The notes beneath the pieces are model-generated. The model did no database searches. It was not told where the DNA came from and was given only the letters and a program-made list of their open reading frames with translations. DNA of 64,000 nt. Origin: Halegenticoccus tardaugens. GTDB lineage: Archaea; Halobacteriota; Halobacteria; Halobacteriales; Haloferacaceae. The translations under genes were made by a program, and so were the position numbers. The stretch is taken from positions 558,717-622,716 of the forward strand of contig NZ_SDIC01000004.1 of assembly GCF_004116405.1 (NCBI RefSeq), written 5' to 3'. Each line of letters begins with the position of its first letter. Position 1 is the stretch's first letter. Positions 17,940 to 27,087 of this stretch are shown here, piece after piece.

Positions 17940-19244
17940 ATGTCGGACCTGAACGCGTTCGTAACCCGCGAGACGGTCGAGAGCGACGCCGAGGGGCCGC
18001 TTTCGGGAAAGAGCGTCGCCGTCAAGGACAACCTAAGCACCGAGGGGCTCCGGACGACGTGCGGCTCCGCGATGCTCGAAGACTACGTCCCCCCGTACGA
18101 CGCGACGGTCGTCGCGCGGATCAAGGACGCCGGCGCGACGATCGTCGGCAAGACCAACATGGACGAGTTCGGGATGGGCGGCACGACCGAGACGTCCGCG
18201 TACGGGCCGACGCGGAACCCGGCGGACCAATCGCGCGTCCCCGGCGGCTCCTCCGGCGGGAGCGCCGCAGCCGTCGCGGCCGGCGAGGCCGACCTCGCGC
18301 TCGGCACCGACACGGGCGGATCGGTCCGCAACCCCGCCGCCTTCTGCGGCGTCGTCGGAATCAAGCCGACCTACGGTCTCGTCTCCCGGTACGGGCTGGT
18401 CGCCTACGCCAACAGTCTCGAACAGGTCGGCACGCTCGCGCCGACCGTCCACGAGGCCGCCGAGCTGCTCGACGTGATCGCGGGACCGGACGAGCGCGAC
18501 TCGACGACCCGCGACCCCGGCGCGGACGCGGAGTGCGCGAGCGCCGCCGACGGCGACGTGGAGGGGATGACCGTCGGCGTCGTCTCCGACCTCATCGAGG
18601 GCGCGGACGAGCGCGTCGTGGAGACGTTCCGCGACGCCGTCTCCGACCTCGAATCGGAGGGCGCGACGATCACCGAGGTGAGCCTCGAATCGCTCGAACA
18701 CGCGGTGCAGGCGTACTACGTCATCGCGATGTCCGAGGCGTCCTCGAACCTCGCGCGCTACGACGGCGTCCGGTACGGCGTTTCCGCGAACGACGCGAGC
18801 GGCGAGGGTTCGCCGGACGCGGGCCGGGGGGGCAACTGGAACGACGCGTTCGCGCGGGTGCGAGAGAAGGGCTTCGGCCCCGAGGTGAAACGGCGGATCC
18901 TGCTCGGCACGTACGCGCTCTCGGCGGGGTATCACGACAAGTACTACAAGAAGGCGCAGGACGCCCGGGCGTGGATCGCGCGGGACTTCGACCGGGCGCT
19001 GTCGGAGGCGGACGTGCTCGCGTCGCCGACGATGCCCGTCCTCCCGCCGAAGCTCGGCGAGAGCCTCGCGGATCCCCTGCAGCTGTACCTCATCGACGCG
19101 AACACCGTCCCGGTGAACCTCGCGAACCTCCCAGCGATCTCCGTTCCGGCGGGCGAGGCCGACGGCCTTCCGGTCGGCCTCCAGCTCATCGGACCGGCGT
19201 TCGGCGAGCGCGAGATCGTCAGGGCGGCGAGCGCGGTCGAGTAG
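17940..19244 (+). CDS. gatA: Asp-tRNA(Asn)/Glu-tRNA(Gln) amidotransferase subunit GatA
   Basis: This 434-residue amidase-signature enzyme releases ammonia from glutamine for tRNA-dependent amidation. The catalytic triad is K29 (VAVKDN), S104 (GGSSGGS) and nucleophile S128 (GTDTGGSVR). The Gly/Ser-rich amidase signature runs from about 101 to 133. It is somewhat shorter than many bacterial GatA proteins, but the C-terminal GLPVGLQLIGPAFGE block is complete. It is cotranscribed with gatC (1-nt gap). Confidence 0.96.
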   Translation: MSDLNAFVTRETVESDAEGPLSGKSVAVKDNLSTEGLRTTCGSAMLEDYVPPYDATVVARIKDAGATIVGKTNMDEFGMGGTTETSAYGPTRNPADQSRVPGGSSGGSAAAVAAGEADLALGTDTGGSVRNPAAFCGVVGIKPTYGLVSRYGLVAYANSLEQVGTLAPTVHEAAELLDVIAGPDERDSTTRDPGADAECASAADGDVEGMTVGVVSDLIEGADERVVETFRDAVSDLESEGATITEVSLESLEHAVQAYYVIAMSEASSNLARYDGVRYGVSANDASGEGSPDAGRGGNWNDAFARVREKGFGPEVKRRILLGTYALSAGYHDKYYKKAQDARAWIARDFDRALSEADVLASPTMPVLPPKLGESLADPLQLYLIDANTVPVNLANLPAISVPAGEADGLPVGLQLIGPAFGEREIVRAASAVE

Positions 19245-19316
19245 TCGGACGGGGACCGCGCGGGCGAGAACGAAGTGAAAAGGTTTTGAATCCCACCGGT
19301 CGCACATCGGCTGGAG

Positions 19317-20018
19317 ATGTACATCGTCATCGTCGGCGCGGGCAACATCGGCGGTCCGCTGATCGAGATCGCGACCGCCGGCGGAAACGAGGTCGTCGTC
19401 ATCGAGCGCGACGAGCGCAAGGCGGAACGGGCGGCCGCGGACTACGACTGCCTCGTCCTCAACGACGACGCGACGGTGAAGGACACGCTCGTCGACGCCG
19501 GCGCGGAGCGCGCCGACGCGCTCATCTCGACGACCGATCAGGACGCGACGAACATCATGGTCTGTCTCCTCGGAAGGGAACTTGACGTCCCCGACATCGT
19601 CACCGTGGTGCACAACCCCGAGCACATGGGGCTGTTCAAGCGCATCGGGGTGAACACGATGGAGAACCCCCAGCGGCTCATCGCGGAGTACCTCTACCGC
19701 GCGGTGAAGCGCCCCTCCATCGTCGACTACATGCGGATCGGCGAGCACGCCGAGGTGTTCGAGATCCGCGTCGGCGACGACGCGCCGATCGTCGGGATGA
19801 CGATCCAGGAGGCCGCGAACGAGGATCTGTTCGGCGATCGGATCCTGATCGTCGCCGTCGAGCGGGAGGGAGAGACGGACCCGATCATGCCGCGCGGCAA
19901 CACCGAGATCCACGCGGGCGACCTCCTCACCGTCTACTCCGAGGAGGGGGCGACCCCGGCGGTGACGGACGTCTTCGGGCACTTCGAGGACCACAGCCAG
20001 ACGCAGGAATCGGGCTGA
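19317..20018 (+). CDS. trkA: TrkA-type potassium uptake regulatory protein, single RCK
   Basis: This 233-residue protein has an RCK_N Rossmann domain with GAGNIG at 7-12 and a nucleotide-binding acidic residue in VVVIERD. An RCK_C domain covers about residues 140-220. TrkA binds NAD(H) or ATP and gates the TrkH channel. The trkH gene starts 1 nt after its stop, so they form an operon. It is about half the size of the other TrkA in this window. Confidence 0.9.
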   Translation: MYIVIVGAGNIGGPLIEIATAGGNEVVVIERDERKAERAAADYDCLVLNDDATVKDTLVDAGAERADALISTTDQDATNIMVCLLGRELDVPDIVTVVHNPEHMGLFKRIGVNTMENPQRLIAEYLYRAVKRPSIVDYMRIGEHAEVFEIRVGDDAPIVGMTIQEAANEDLFGDRILIVAVEREGETDPIMPRGNTEIHAGDLLTVYSEEGATPAVTDVFGHFEDHSQTQESG

Positions 20019-20019
20019 C

Positions 20020-21720
20020 ATGCCGCAACGCAGATCGCGCCGTCGGACCGTCGCGGGCGTGCCCGCGGACCTCGCCACGATCGCGCGGGACGTCGGGTCG
20101 CTGCTCGTGATGCAGGCGACGCTCATGACAGTCACCGTCGGGGTCGCCGCCGCGTTCGGCGAGTGGTACGCGGCGCTCGCGTTCCTGCTCTCCGGCGGCG
20201 CGACGGCCGCGATCGGCTTCGGCGCGCGACGCGCCTTCGAGGCGGCTCCGAATCCCGGGGCGAAACACGGGATGATCATCGCCGCGGCGGGATGGTTCTC
20301 GACCGCCGTCTTCGGGGCGATCCCGTTCGTCCTGACGGCGTACTTCACGCCGGTTGGCGTGATGGACACCTACGTCCCCGCGGGCGCGGCGTACGAACCG
20401 ATCGCGGTGGGTGCCGGGACGACGCGGTCGAGCCTCGCGTACTTTCGGAGCCCGCTGCACGCCTTCTTCGAGAGCATGAGCGGGTGGACCGGAAGCGGGC
20501 TGACGATGGCGATCCACGAACCGTCGCTCCCGCGGACGATCCAGTGGTGGCGCTCTCTCATCCAGTGGGTCGGCGGCGTCGGGGTGATCGTCCTCACCGT
20601 CTCGATCCTCGCCCGCCCCGGAAGCGGGAGCTACGCGCTCTACCGGGGCGAGGCGCGCGAGGAGAAGATCCACCCGAGCGTCGTCTCGACCGTCCGCACC
20701 GTCTGGAAGATCTTCGTCCTCTACACGATCGCCTCGGTGCTCGCGCTCTTCGCCGCGATCAGGACGAGCGATTACGGGTCGCAGCTGCCCCTCTGGGAGG
20801 CGGGCTGGCAGGCGCTCAACCACGCGATGACGGGGCTCTCGACCGGCGGGTTCAGCGTCACGGACAACTCGATCGAGACCTACGATTCGCCGCTCATCGA
20901 GACGGTGCTCCTGCCGATCATGACGCTGGGCGCCATCGCCTTTCCGATCCACTACGTGATCCTCCGCGACCGGGACCTCCGGCCGCTCGTCACCGACCTC
21001 CAGACGCGCTGGCTGTTCGTCCTCTTCGGCGTCGGCGTCCTCCTCCTGTCGGTCCAGAACGTCGCCGCGCTCTCGTCCACCCGGGCGGCGTTCACCGGCA
21101 CGGCGGACTGGCTGGGGCTGCCGTCGCTCGGGCTCTTCACCGTCGCGCAGGCGGACGCGATCCGCGACTCCGTCTTCCAGTTCGTCAGCGCGCTCACCTG
21201 CACCGGCTTTCAGTCCTCGCCCGTCGGCGACTGGAGCGCGGGCGGGAAGCTCATCGTCTCGGGCGCGATGGTGCTCGGCGGCGCGGCGGGGAGCACCGTC
21301 GGCGGCATCAAGATCATCCGCGGGTACACCATCGGACGCGGCATCAAGTGGCAGTTCTCCCGGGTGTTCCTCCCGGCGAGCGCGGTCGTGACCGCGAAGA
21401 TCGACGGCCGGGTGCTCGATCGCGGGGAGATGGAACGCGAGTTCAGCGAGGCGGCCATCGTGACCCTCCTCTGGGTACTCGTGCTCGTCGCCACCAGCGT
21501 GATCCTCGTCAACGTCGCCGGCGCGGAGTTCGGGTACGCGGACGCCCTCTTCGAGGTCGCGAGCGCGCAGGGGAACGTCGGCCTCTCCACGGGGATCACC
21601 GGGCCGACGATGAACCCGCTCGCCGAGGCGATGCTCGTGTTGAACATGTGGATTGGCCGACTGGAGATCATCCCCGTGCTCGTGTTCCTCCGCTCCGCGC
21701 TGTACGGGCTGGAACCGTGA
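20020..21720 (+). CDS. trkH: TrkH family potassium uptake channel, copy 1
   Basis: This 566-residue protein has the four-repeat TrkH/KtrB pore. The selectivity-loop regions are visible as SMSGWTGSGLT, TGLSTGGFSV, SALTCTGFQS and SAQGNVGLST. It lets K+ into the cytoplasm under control of TrkA, which matters for a salt-in lifestyle. It directly follows trkA. Its stop is 11 bp from the stop of a second trkH on the other strand. Confidence 0.94.
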   Translation: MPQRRSRRRTVAGVPADLATIARDVGSLLVMQATLMTVTVGVAAAFGEWYAALAFLLSGGATAAIGFGARRAFEAAPNPGAKHGMIIAAAGWFSTAVFGAIPFVLTAYFTPVGVMDTYVPAGAAYEPIAVGAGTTRSSLAYFRSPLHAFFESMSGWTGSGLTMAIHEPSLPRTIQWWRSLIQWVGGVGVIVLTVSILARPGSGSYALYRGEAREEKIHPSVVSTVRTVWKIFVLYTIASVLALFAAIRTSDYGSQLPLWEAGWQALNHAMTGLSTGGFSVTDNSIETYDSPLIETVLLPIMTLGAIAFPIHYVILRDRDLRPLVTDLQTRWLFVLFGVGVLLLSVQNVAALSSTRAAFTGTADWLGLPSLGLFTVAQADAIRDSVFQFVSALTCTGFQSSPVGDWSAGGKLIVSGAMVLGGAAGSTVGGIKIIRGYTIGRGIKWQFSRVFLPASAVVTAKIDGRVLDRGEMEREFSEAAIVTLLWVLVLVATSVILVNVAGAEFGYADALFEVASAQGNVGLSTGITGPTMNPLAEAMLVLNMWIGRLEIIPVLVFLRSALYGLEP

Positions 21721-21731
21721 GATGGGGTCTC

Positions 21732-23336
21732 TCACCGCCGCCAGTACTCGGGCGTGAGAAGCACCAGTATCGGCAGGATCTCCAGCCGTCCGACCCACAT
21801 CAGGACGACCATGAACAGCTTGCCGGTGCTCGAAAATTCGATGTAGCTACCCATCGGGCCGACGACGCCGAACCCGGGGCCGACGTTGCCGAGCGTAGCC
21901 GCGACGGCGCTCATCGACTCCAGCACGGAGATCTCGTAGCCGATGCGCCCCGAATCGAAGAACAGCAGCCCCGTCGAGACGAAAAACAGCACGAGGTACA
22001 GGACCGTGAAGACGTAGATCCCGCGGATCGCGCGCTCGTCGAGCGCGCGGCCGCCGAGCCGGACCGGCCGGACGGCTTTGGGGTGTGCGGTCGTGTACAG
22101 CTCCCGGCGGATCGATTTCAGGATCACGTACCAGCGGACCACCTTGATCGCCCCGCCGGTCGATCCGGCGGAGCCGCCGATGAACATGGCGAAGAGCAGG
22201 ACGTACTGCGCGGGTGGGCTCCACGCGTCGAAATCGAGGCTGGCGTATCCGGTCGTCGTCATGATCGAGACCACCTGAAAGGTCGCGTGCCGGAGGGACG
22301 GCTCGACCTCCGTGACGATGGCGCTCCGGGCGTCCGCGAGGTACGCCGCGTCGAACGTCCGACCCGCCGGCGCGGCGGTCACGAATCCGGCGCCCGTAAA
22401 CAGCAAGAGGGCGACGACGGCGGTGAGCGCGGCGAGCGCGCCGAGGTAGAACCGGAACTCGGAGTCGTCCGTCAGCCGCTTCGGGTCGCCGGTGAGCCCG
22501 CGCCAGATGAGCGCGAAGTTCGTCCCGGCGACGATCATGAAGGGAACGATGATCCACTGGGCCGCCGCCGAGAACGCCTCGATGCTGCGCGCCTCCGGCG
22601 AGAACCCGCCGGTCGGCATCGTCGTCAGCCCGTGCGCCACGGCGTTGTAGAGCGTCATGTTCGCGTCGACGCCGGCGACGAACAGCCCGTACAGGAGCAG
22701 GATCTCGAGCGCGGTGAACCCGAGGTAGGCGACCCAGAGCGCCCGCGCGGTCTCCGCGATCCGCGGCGTGAGCTTCTCGATGCCGGGGCCCGGCGCCTCG
22801 GCGTCCATGAGCTGTGCGCCCCCGACCGACAGTTCCGGGAGGATAGCGACCGCGAGGACGACGATGCCCATCCCCCCGAGCCACTGGGTGAGCTGTCGCC
22901 AGATCATGATCGCGTAGCCGTGCTTCTCGACGCTGATCTCGCCGAGGACCGTCGCCCCGGTGGTGGTGAAACCGCTCGTGCTCTCGAAGACGGCGTTGAC
23001 GGGGTTTCCGAGCGTCGAGGTCGGGGCGATCGGCTCCGTCGCGAACGGCACGCCGTGGGCGGCGACGAGGTACGGGAGAGCGCCGACGGCGGCCACCGCG
23101 AGCCACGTGAGGCCGACCATCAGAAAGCCCTCGCGCGGGCCGAGGTCGGGGTCGGGGCGGAGCCGTTCGAACCCGACGCCGACGGCGACCGTGACGAGCA
23201 TCGTCGCGAGAAAGGGGACGACCGTCTCGCCGTACGCGAGCGCGACGCCGACGGGGAGGAGGAGGGGGACGGCGAGGTACTTCAGGACCGTTCCGACGAG
23301 ACTGAGGCTGGCTCTGTAATCGACGCGCAGCTTCAC
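21732..23336 (-). CDS. trkH: TrkH family potassium uptake channel, copy 2
   Basis: This 534-residue TrkH has pore loops at STSGFTTTGATV, HGLTTMPTGGFS, SIMTTTGYAS and SAVAATLGNVGPG. The first loop, SGFTTTGAT, is closer to the classical bacterial form than that of copy 1, so the two are ancient paralogues rather than recent duplicates. A minus-strand ATTAATA at about 23388-23394 could be its own promoter, 99 bp after the upstream trkA. Confidence 0.94.
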   Translation of the reverse strand: MKLRVDYRASLSLVGTVLKYLAVPLLLPVGVALAYGETVVPFLATMLVTVAVGVGFERLRPDPDLGPREGFLMVGLTWLAVAAVGALPYLVAAHGVPFATEPIAPTSTLGNPVNAVFESTSGFTTTGATVLGEISVEKHGYAIMIWRQLTQWLGGMGIVVLAVAILPELSVGGAQLMDAEAPGPGIEKLTPRIAETARALWVAYLGFTALEILLLYGLFVAGVDANMTLYNAVAHGLTTMPTGGFSPEARSIEAFSAAAQWIIVPFMIVAGTNFALIWRGLTGDPKRLTDDSEFRFYLGALAALTAVVALLLFTGAGFVTAAPAGRTFDAAYLADARSAIVTEVEPSLRHATFQVVSIMTTTGYASLDFDAWSPPAQYVLLFAMFIGGSAGSTGGAIKVVRWYVILKSIRRELYTTAHPKAVRPVRLGGRALDERAIRGIYVFTVLYLVLFFVSTGLLFFDSGRIGYEISVLESMSAVAATLGNVGPGFGVVGPMGSYIEFSSTGKLFMVVLMWVGRLEILPILVLLTPEYWRR

Positions 23337-23435
23337 GGGGCGACACGCTCCTGGAACGTCACATCCGGGAGTCTTCCGTCGGCGGTATTAATGTACTGAA
23401 CCGACGACCGGGCGTCGGTCGCACGGTCTCCGAAC

Positions 23436-24773
23436 CTACAGCGCCGAGGCGACCTCGTCTGCGACCGCCGTGTCGGCGAACACGACGACGTGGTCGCCGA
23501 CTTCGACGACCGTGTCACCGCGGGGGGTGATGAGGTCGCGGTCGCGCGTGATCGCGCCGATGACGACCCCCTGTGGCAGCGACGCGACGGATTCGCGGAT
23601 CGGGTGCCCGACGAGGGCGCTCTCGTCGTCGACTTCGATCTCGAGCACCTCGGCCCGGTCGTTTTCGATCAGGGCGACGTTCTCCGCGCCGCCCGCGTGG
23701 GTAAAGCGCGTGATCTCCTCCGCGACCACCTCGCGCGGGCTGATCCCGACGTTGACGCCGACCGCCTCGAACAGTTCGACGTAGGCCGTCGTGTCGATGA
23801 CGGCGACGGTCCGCTCGACGCCGAGGCGACTGGCCAGGAGGGAGACGAGGAGGTTCTTCTCGTCGGAGTCGAGCGCCGAGACGAGCAGATCCGCCTCGCC
23901 GACGTGCTCGCGTTCGAGGAAGGCGATGTCGGTGGCGTCGCTCTCCATGACGACGGTGCCGGGCAGCTCCTCCGCGAGTTCGCGGGCGCGATCGTGGTCC
24001 TGCTCGATGAGCCGCGGGTGGAAGTCGCGCTCTTCGAGCAGTCGAGCGACGTGGTAGCCGATCTCGCTCCCGCCGACGACGACGACCTCCTCGGCCGTTC
24101 CGGGCGACTCCTCGGGGGCGACGGTTCGCGCGAACTCCTGAACGCTGTTGGGGCTGCCGATGACGACGACGCGGTCGCCGGGGCGGATCACCGTCTCGCC
24201 GCGGGGGATCTCGACCTCGCCGTCGCGGAGTACGGCGGCGAACGTCAGCGAGTCGAAGCGGTCGGCCTCCCGGACGGTCTGATCCGCGACCGGGCTCTCC
24301 GCCGCGATCTCGAACTCCGCCATCTGGACCTGCCCGCCGGCGAACGGGTCCACGTCGCGCGCGGCGGGAAGACCGACGACCCGGACGATCGCCTCCGCGG
24401 TGAGCAGGTTCGTACACACCATGAAGTCGATGCCGAACGCCTTCTCGGACCGTTCCCACGTCCGGAGGTACTCGGTGTTCTTGATCCGGGCGATCGTGAA
24501 CGCGTCGCTCACCGCCTTCGCCGTCGAGCAGGCGACGATGTTCGTCTCGTCGTCGTCCGTGCTGGCGATGACCATGTCGGCTCGGTCGACGCCGGCGTCC
24601 TCGAGCGTCGAAAGCGAGGTCCCGTCACCCTCCACCGCGAGCACGTCGAGCGAATACGTCAGCTCCTCGACGCGGTCCGAGTTGCGCTCGACGACGACCA
24701 CCTCGTGACCGCCGTCGAGATCGTCCGCGATGCTCTCGCCGACCTGCCCCGCGCCGATGATTATCACGCGCAT
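23436..24773 (-). CDS. trkA: TrkA potassium uptake protein with two RCK repeats
   Basis: This 445-residue TrkA has two RCK_N-RCK_C repeats. The first begins MRVIIIGAGQVGESIAD (GxGxxG at 7-12); the second contains EEVVVVGGSEIGYHVARLL near residue 230. It is the classical long TrkA form, and four RCK pairs would make the gating ring. I chose the ATG at 24773 because the 39-residue upstream extension has no RCK sequence. It precedes trkH copy 2 on the same strand. Confidence 0.93.
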   Translation of the reverse strand: MRVIIIGAGQVGESIADDLDGGHEVVVVERNSDRVEELTYSLDVLAVEGDGTSLSTLEDAGVDRADMVIASTDDDETNIVACSTAKAVSDAFTIARIKNTEYLRTWERSEKAFGIDFMVCTNLLTAEAIVRVVGLPAARDVDPFAGGQVQMAEFEIAAESPVADQTVREADRFDSLTFAAVLRDGEVEIPRGETVIRPGDRVVVIGSPNSVQEFARTVAPEESPGTAEEVVVVGGSEIGYHVARLLEERDFHPRLIEQDHDRARELAEELPGTVVMESDATDIAFLEREHVGEADLLVSALDSDEKNLLVSLLASRLGVERTVAVIDTTAYVELFEAVGVNVGISPREVVAEEITRFTHAGGAENVALIENDRAEVLEIEVDDESALVGHPIRESVASLPQGVVIGAITRDRDLITPRGDTVVEVGDHVVVFADTAVADEVASAL

Positions 24774-25108
24774 TGGACGGCGGATCCTCCGTGCATACCC
24801 CCGCCTCGGAGCGGCGGCTGTATCACTATTTCCCTTCGACGACGGCCGCGAATCGGCCGCGAGCGTACCCGCGAGAACGGCCGCGGACACGTCCCCGGGA
24901 ACCGGCCGCCAGCGCGCCCGCCGGAGCGATCCGGACGGAGGTTTATACGCGATGACGAGCCCACTTTCCGCCGTGCGTTAACCCGTCGACGCGGGGGGTT
25001 TCGCGGTCGCACGGCGCACCCCCCTCGCGAGTGATCCGCGCGCCGTCTGTTCGCCACCAACGCGCCAACGGCGTGACGACTCGGCTATCGCCGAACGCGG
25101 ATGCGCGC
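24774..25108. other. 335-bp gene-free region with TATA-like box and GC hairpin
   Basis: No convincing gene is present. A plus-strand TTTATAC (about 24942-24948) looks like a promoter box and would start RNA near 24970. A 7-bp GGGGGGT/ACCCCCC stem (24993-24999 with 25018-25024) lies 80-115 bp beyond the stop of the SRPBCC gene on the minus strand and could end that transcript. A 9-codon ATG ORF follows the box at 24953 but is too close to it to be leaderless. A small RNA is possible but not supported further. Confidence 0.4.
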
Positions 25109-25648
25109 TCAGACGCTCGTCGGCCGATTGCGCACCGTCAACTCGACGTCGCGTTCCCTCCCCTCGATGTCGGCGACGATGCGCTCGACGACGCGCTCCG
25201 CCTCCTTCAGGACGAGCGGCTTGATCTTCCCGATCACCCAGTCGAAGGAGACGAGCGGGGGCAGATCCAGCGCGCCGTCGCGGGCGGTGTCGGCGTCGAA
25301 CTCGATCTCGAAGTGAACGCGGCACGCGGCGTCGGCGTCGGGGGGCGCGTCGGCGGGAAATTCGTCGAGCGGTTCGACCCGCCAACGCCCGTGCGCGTGG
25401 ATGTCCTTCACGAGCCGCCAGTCGATCCGCGCCGGCGGGTCGAGGTCGGTCACCTCGGAGTGGGCGGTGTAGGTCAGCTTCCACCACGCGAAACGCAGCG
25501 CGTACCGCGTCCCCGACGAACCGTCGCCGTCGCTCCTGACCTCTTCGAGGTGTTTCGAGTAGTTCGCATAGCGCGGGAAGTCGACGAGAAAGTCGTACAC
25601 CTCGTCGGGGGGTAGATAGACGACGGTCGAAACGGCGATTTCGTCCAC
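25109..25648 (-). CDS. SRPBCC family (polyketide cyclase/START-like) protein
   Basis: This 179-residue protein has the SRPBCC pattern: MDEIAVSTVVYLPPDEVYDFLVDFPRYANY at the start, a central beta sheet, and a long C-terminal helix ending the fold (SFDWVIGKIKPLVLKEAERVVERIVADI). The fold forms a deep hydrophobic pocket; the ligand is unknown. It is a single gene, divergent from the iron-uptake operon. Confidence 0.82.
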   Translation of the reverse strand: MDEIAVSTVVYLPPDEVYDFLVDFPRYANYSKHLEEVRSDGDGSSGTRYALRFAWWKLTYTAHSEVTDLDPPARIDWRLVKDIHAHGRWRVEPLDEFPADAPPDADAACRVHFEIEFDADTARDGALDLPPLVSFDWVIGKIKPLVLKEAERVVERIVADIEGRERDVELTVRNRPTSV

Positions 25649-25730
25649 GGGGGCCGTTCGGGGTCCACCGTCTAAGGTTTGTGGGCGGCCGACGACGCCC
25701 GGATGGTCGGCTCGCCGAGCAATCGACGCA

Positions 25731-25755
25731 TTTATGGGTTTTAGGCGAACCTAAA
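25731..25755 (+). promoter_or_regulatory. Promoter and iron box 1 (TTTAGGCGAACCTAAA)
   Basis: A TATA-like TTTATG (25731-25736) is followed by a perfect 16-bp palindrome TTTAGG-CGAA-CCTAAA (25740-25755), which ends 6 bp before the ATG. The arms match the DtxR/IdeR-type half site TTAGG/CCTAA. A metal-bound repressor here would cover the start site of a leaderless transcript. The same arms occur before the permease gene and the second binding-protein gene. Confidence 0.8.
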
Positions 25756-25761
25756 CAGGTA

Positions 25762-26913
25762 ATGCGACGACGTGAACTACTCGGCGTCGGCGCGGGTGCA
25801 CTGACGACGGCGCTCGCGGGCTGCACCGACGCGTTCGGCGACTCCGGAAACGGCGGATCGAACGGCGACGGGAACCAGTCGGACGGCGACGGCTCGTCCG
25901 ACGGCGAGTCGTACACGGTGAGTATGGTCCCCGTCGGCGAGGTCGAGTTCGACGGCGTCCCGGAGCGGTGGGTCGCCTACGAGACCGGCTACGGCGAGAT
26001 GGGCATCGCGCTCGGTCAGGTCGACGGATTGGCCGCGGTCGGCGAAAAGGACCGCTTTTACACCCACTACTTCGACGAACTCGACGGCGTCGACGTCGAC
26101 CTCGGCTCGATGACGGAGCTGATCAACGACAGCTTCCAGATCGACAAGGAGCTGTTCTACGAGATCGACGCCGACGTCCACGTCATCGATCCGAACTGGA
26201 TCGTCGACGGGTCGTCTTTCGGACTCGAACAGGAGGACGTGGACGAAATCGCCGAGGGCGTCGCTCCGTTCATCGGCAACACCATCTTCCGCCGGACGGA
26301 CGACTGGCACGACTACGAGTACTACTCGATGTACGAGGCGTTCGAGAAGGTCGCGCAGGTGTTCCAGCAGCAGGAACGCTACGAGGCGTTCAAATCGATC
26401 CACGACGACTACGTCGAGGAGGTGCAGTCGAAGCTTCCGGACGAGCGGCCGGCCGCGCTGCTCACCTACGGAGACGGCGACCAACCCGAAGAGTTCTCGC
26501 CGTACCGGGTGACCGACAAAGGGACCGACAACAAGCACCTCCACGACCTCGGCATCGAGGACGCGCTCACGGGGACGGGAATCAGCGGGCTGTCGACCAC
26601 CGACCGCGGAACCATCGACTACGAAGCGATGCTCGAAGTGGACCCGGACGTGATCCTCGTGCGCGGCCACGAGACCAAGACCGCGGAGGAGTTCCAGAAC
26701 ACGGTCGTCGCGTTCATGAAGGACCACGACGTCGCGAGCGAGCTCGCGGCGGTGCAAAACGACATGGTGTTCCGCGGCGGCCCGATCTACCAGGGACCGA
26801 TTCAGCACCTCTTCGTCCTCGAACGGACCGCGAAGGACCTCTTCCCGGACGCGTTCGAGGGTGAACTGTTCGATCGGAACGAGGTCGCGAACGTTATCAC
26901 CGGTCAGGACTGA
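25762..26913 (+). CDS. Iron-chelate ABC transporter substrate-binding lipoprotein 1
   Basis: This 383-residue lipoprotein begins with a Tat-style signal (MRRRELLGVG) and lipobox LAGC with C21. An acidic Gly/Ser/Asp linker follows, then a TroA/FecB-type two-lobe binding domain. It should hold an iron(III) siderophore or similar chelate outside the membrane for the FecCD-type permease. The ATG at 25762 lies right after the iron box and signals leaderless, iron-controlled expression. It is a paralogue of the binding protein at the other end of the cluster; both share a 32-bp DNA stretch around YEAFEKVAQVF. Confidence 0.9.
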   Translation: MRRRELLGVGAGALTTALAGCTDAFGDSGNGGSNGDGNQSDGDGSSDGESYTVSMVPVGEVEFDGVPERWVAYETGYGEMGIALGQVDGLAAVGEKDRFYTHYFDELDGVDVDLGSMTELINDSFQIDKELFYEIDADVHVIDPNWIVDGSSFGLEQEDVDEIAEGVAPFIGNTIFRRTDDWHDYEYYSMYEAFEKVAQVFQQQERYEAFKSIHDDYVEEVQSKLPDERPAALLTYGDGDQPEEFSPYRVTDKGTDNKHLHDLGIEDALTGTGISGLSTTDRGTIDYEAMLEVDPDVILVRGHETKTAEEFQNTVVAFMKDHDVASELAAVQNDMVFRGGPIYQGPIQHLFVLERTAKDLFPDAFEGELFDRNEVANVITGQD

Positions 26914-27009
26914 CGATCGACGGGAGACGCTGGGGTCGCCCGCCGCCGAGGATACGATCCCCGGCCTTCTCCTCCTCGGATCTTCTCGAACCGAAGCCCT
27001 TTTGCGGAA

Positions 27010-27023
27010 TTAGGTGAACCTAA
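27010..27023 (+). promoter_or_regulatory. Iron box 2 (TTAGGTGAACCTAA)
   Basis: TTAGG-TGAA-CCTAA is a perfect 5-4-5 palindrome, with a T-rich promoter box (CCCTTTTG) about 27-33 bp before the ATG at 27029. It matches iron boxes 1 and 3 and shows that the permease-ATPase unit has its own regulated promoter instead of relying only on read-through from the first binding-protein gene. Confidence 0.75.
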
Positions 27024-27028
27024 AATTC

Positions 27029-27085
27029 ATGGGCGCAGAACGGCGGCGACGGAGGTCGCGCGGCTGTCGTCGGGGGGGACGATAG
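27029..27085 (+). CDS. Arg-rich 18-residue leader ORF before the permease
   Basis: The first ATG after iron box 2 opens an 18-codon ORF, MGAERRRRRSRGCRRGGR. It ends with TAG two bases before the GTG start of the permease, in a different frame. Position suggests translational coupling, with ribosomes restarting at the GTG. It may instead be a chance ORF. No homology can be judged at this size. Confidence 0.35.
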   Translation: MGAERRRRRSRGCRRGGR

Positions 27086-27087
27086 CC

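Noticed and set aside
16493..18040. Longer TFB starting upstream of 17464
   Set aside because: The extra residues have no TFB similarity and run over the divergent gatC gene; the zinc ribbon starts right after the ATG at 17464.
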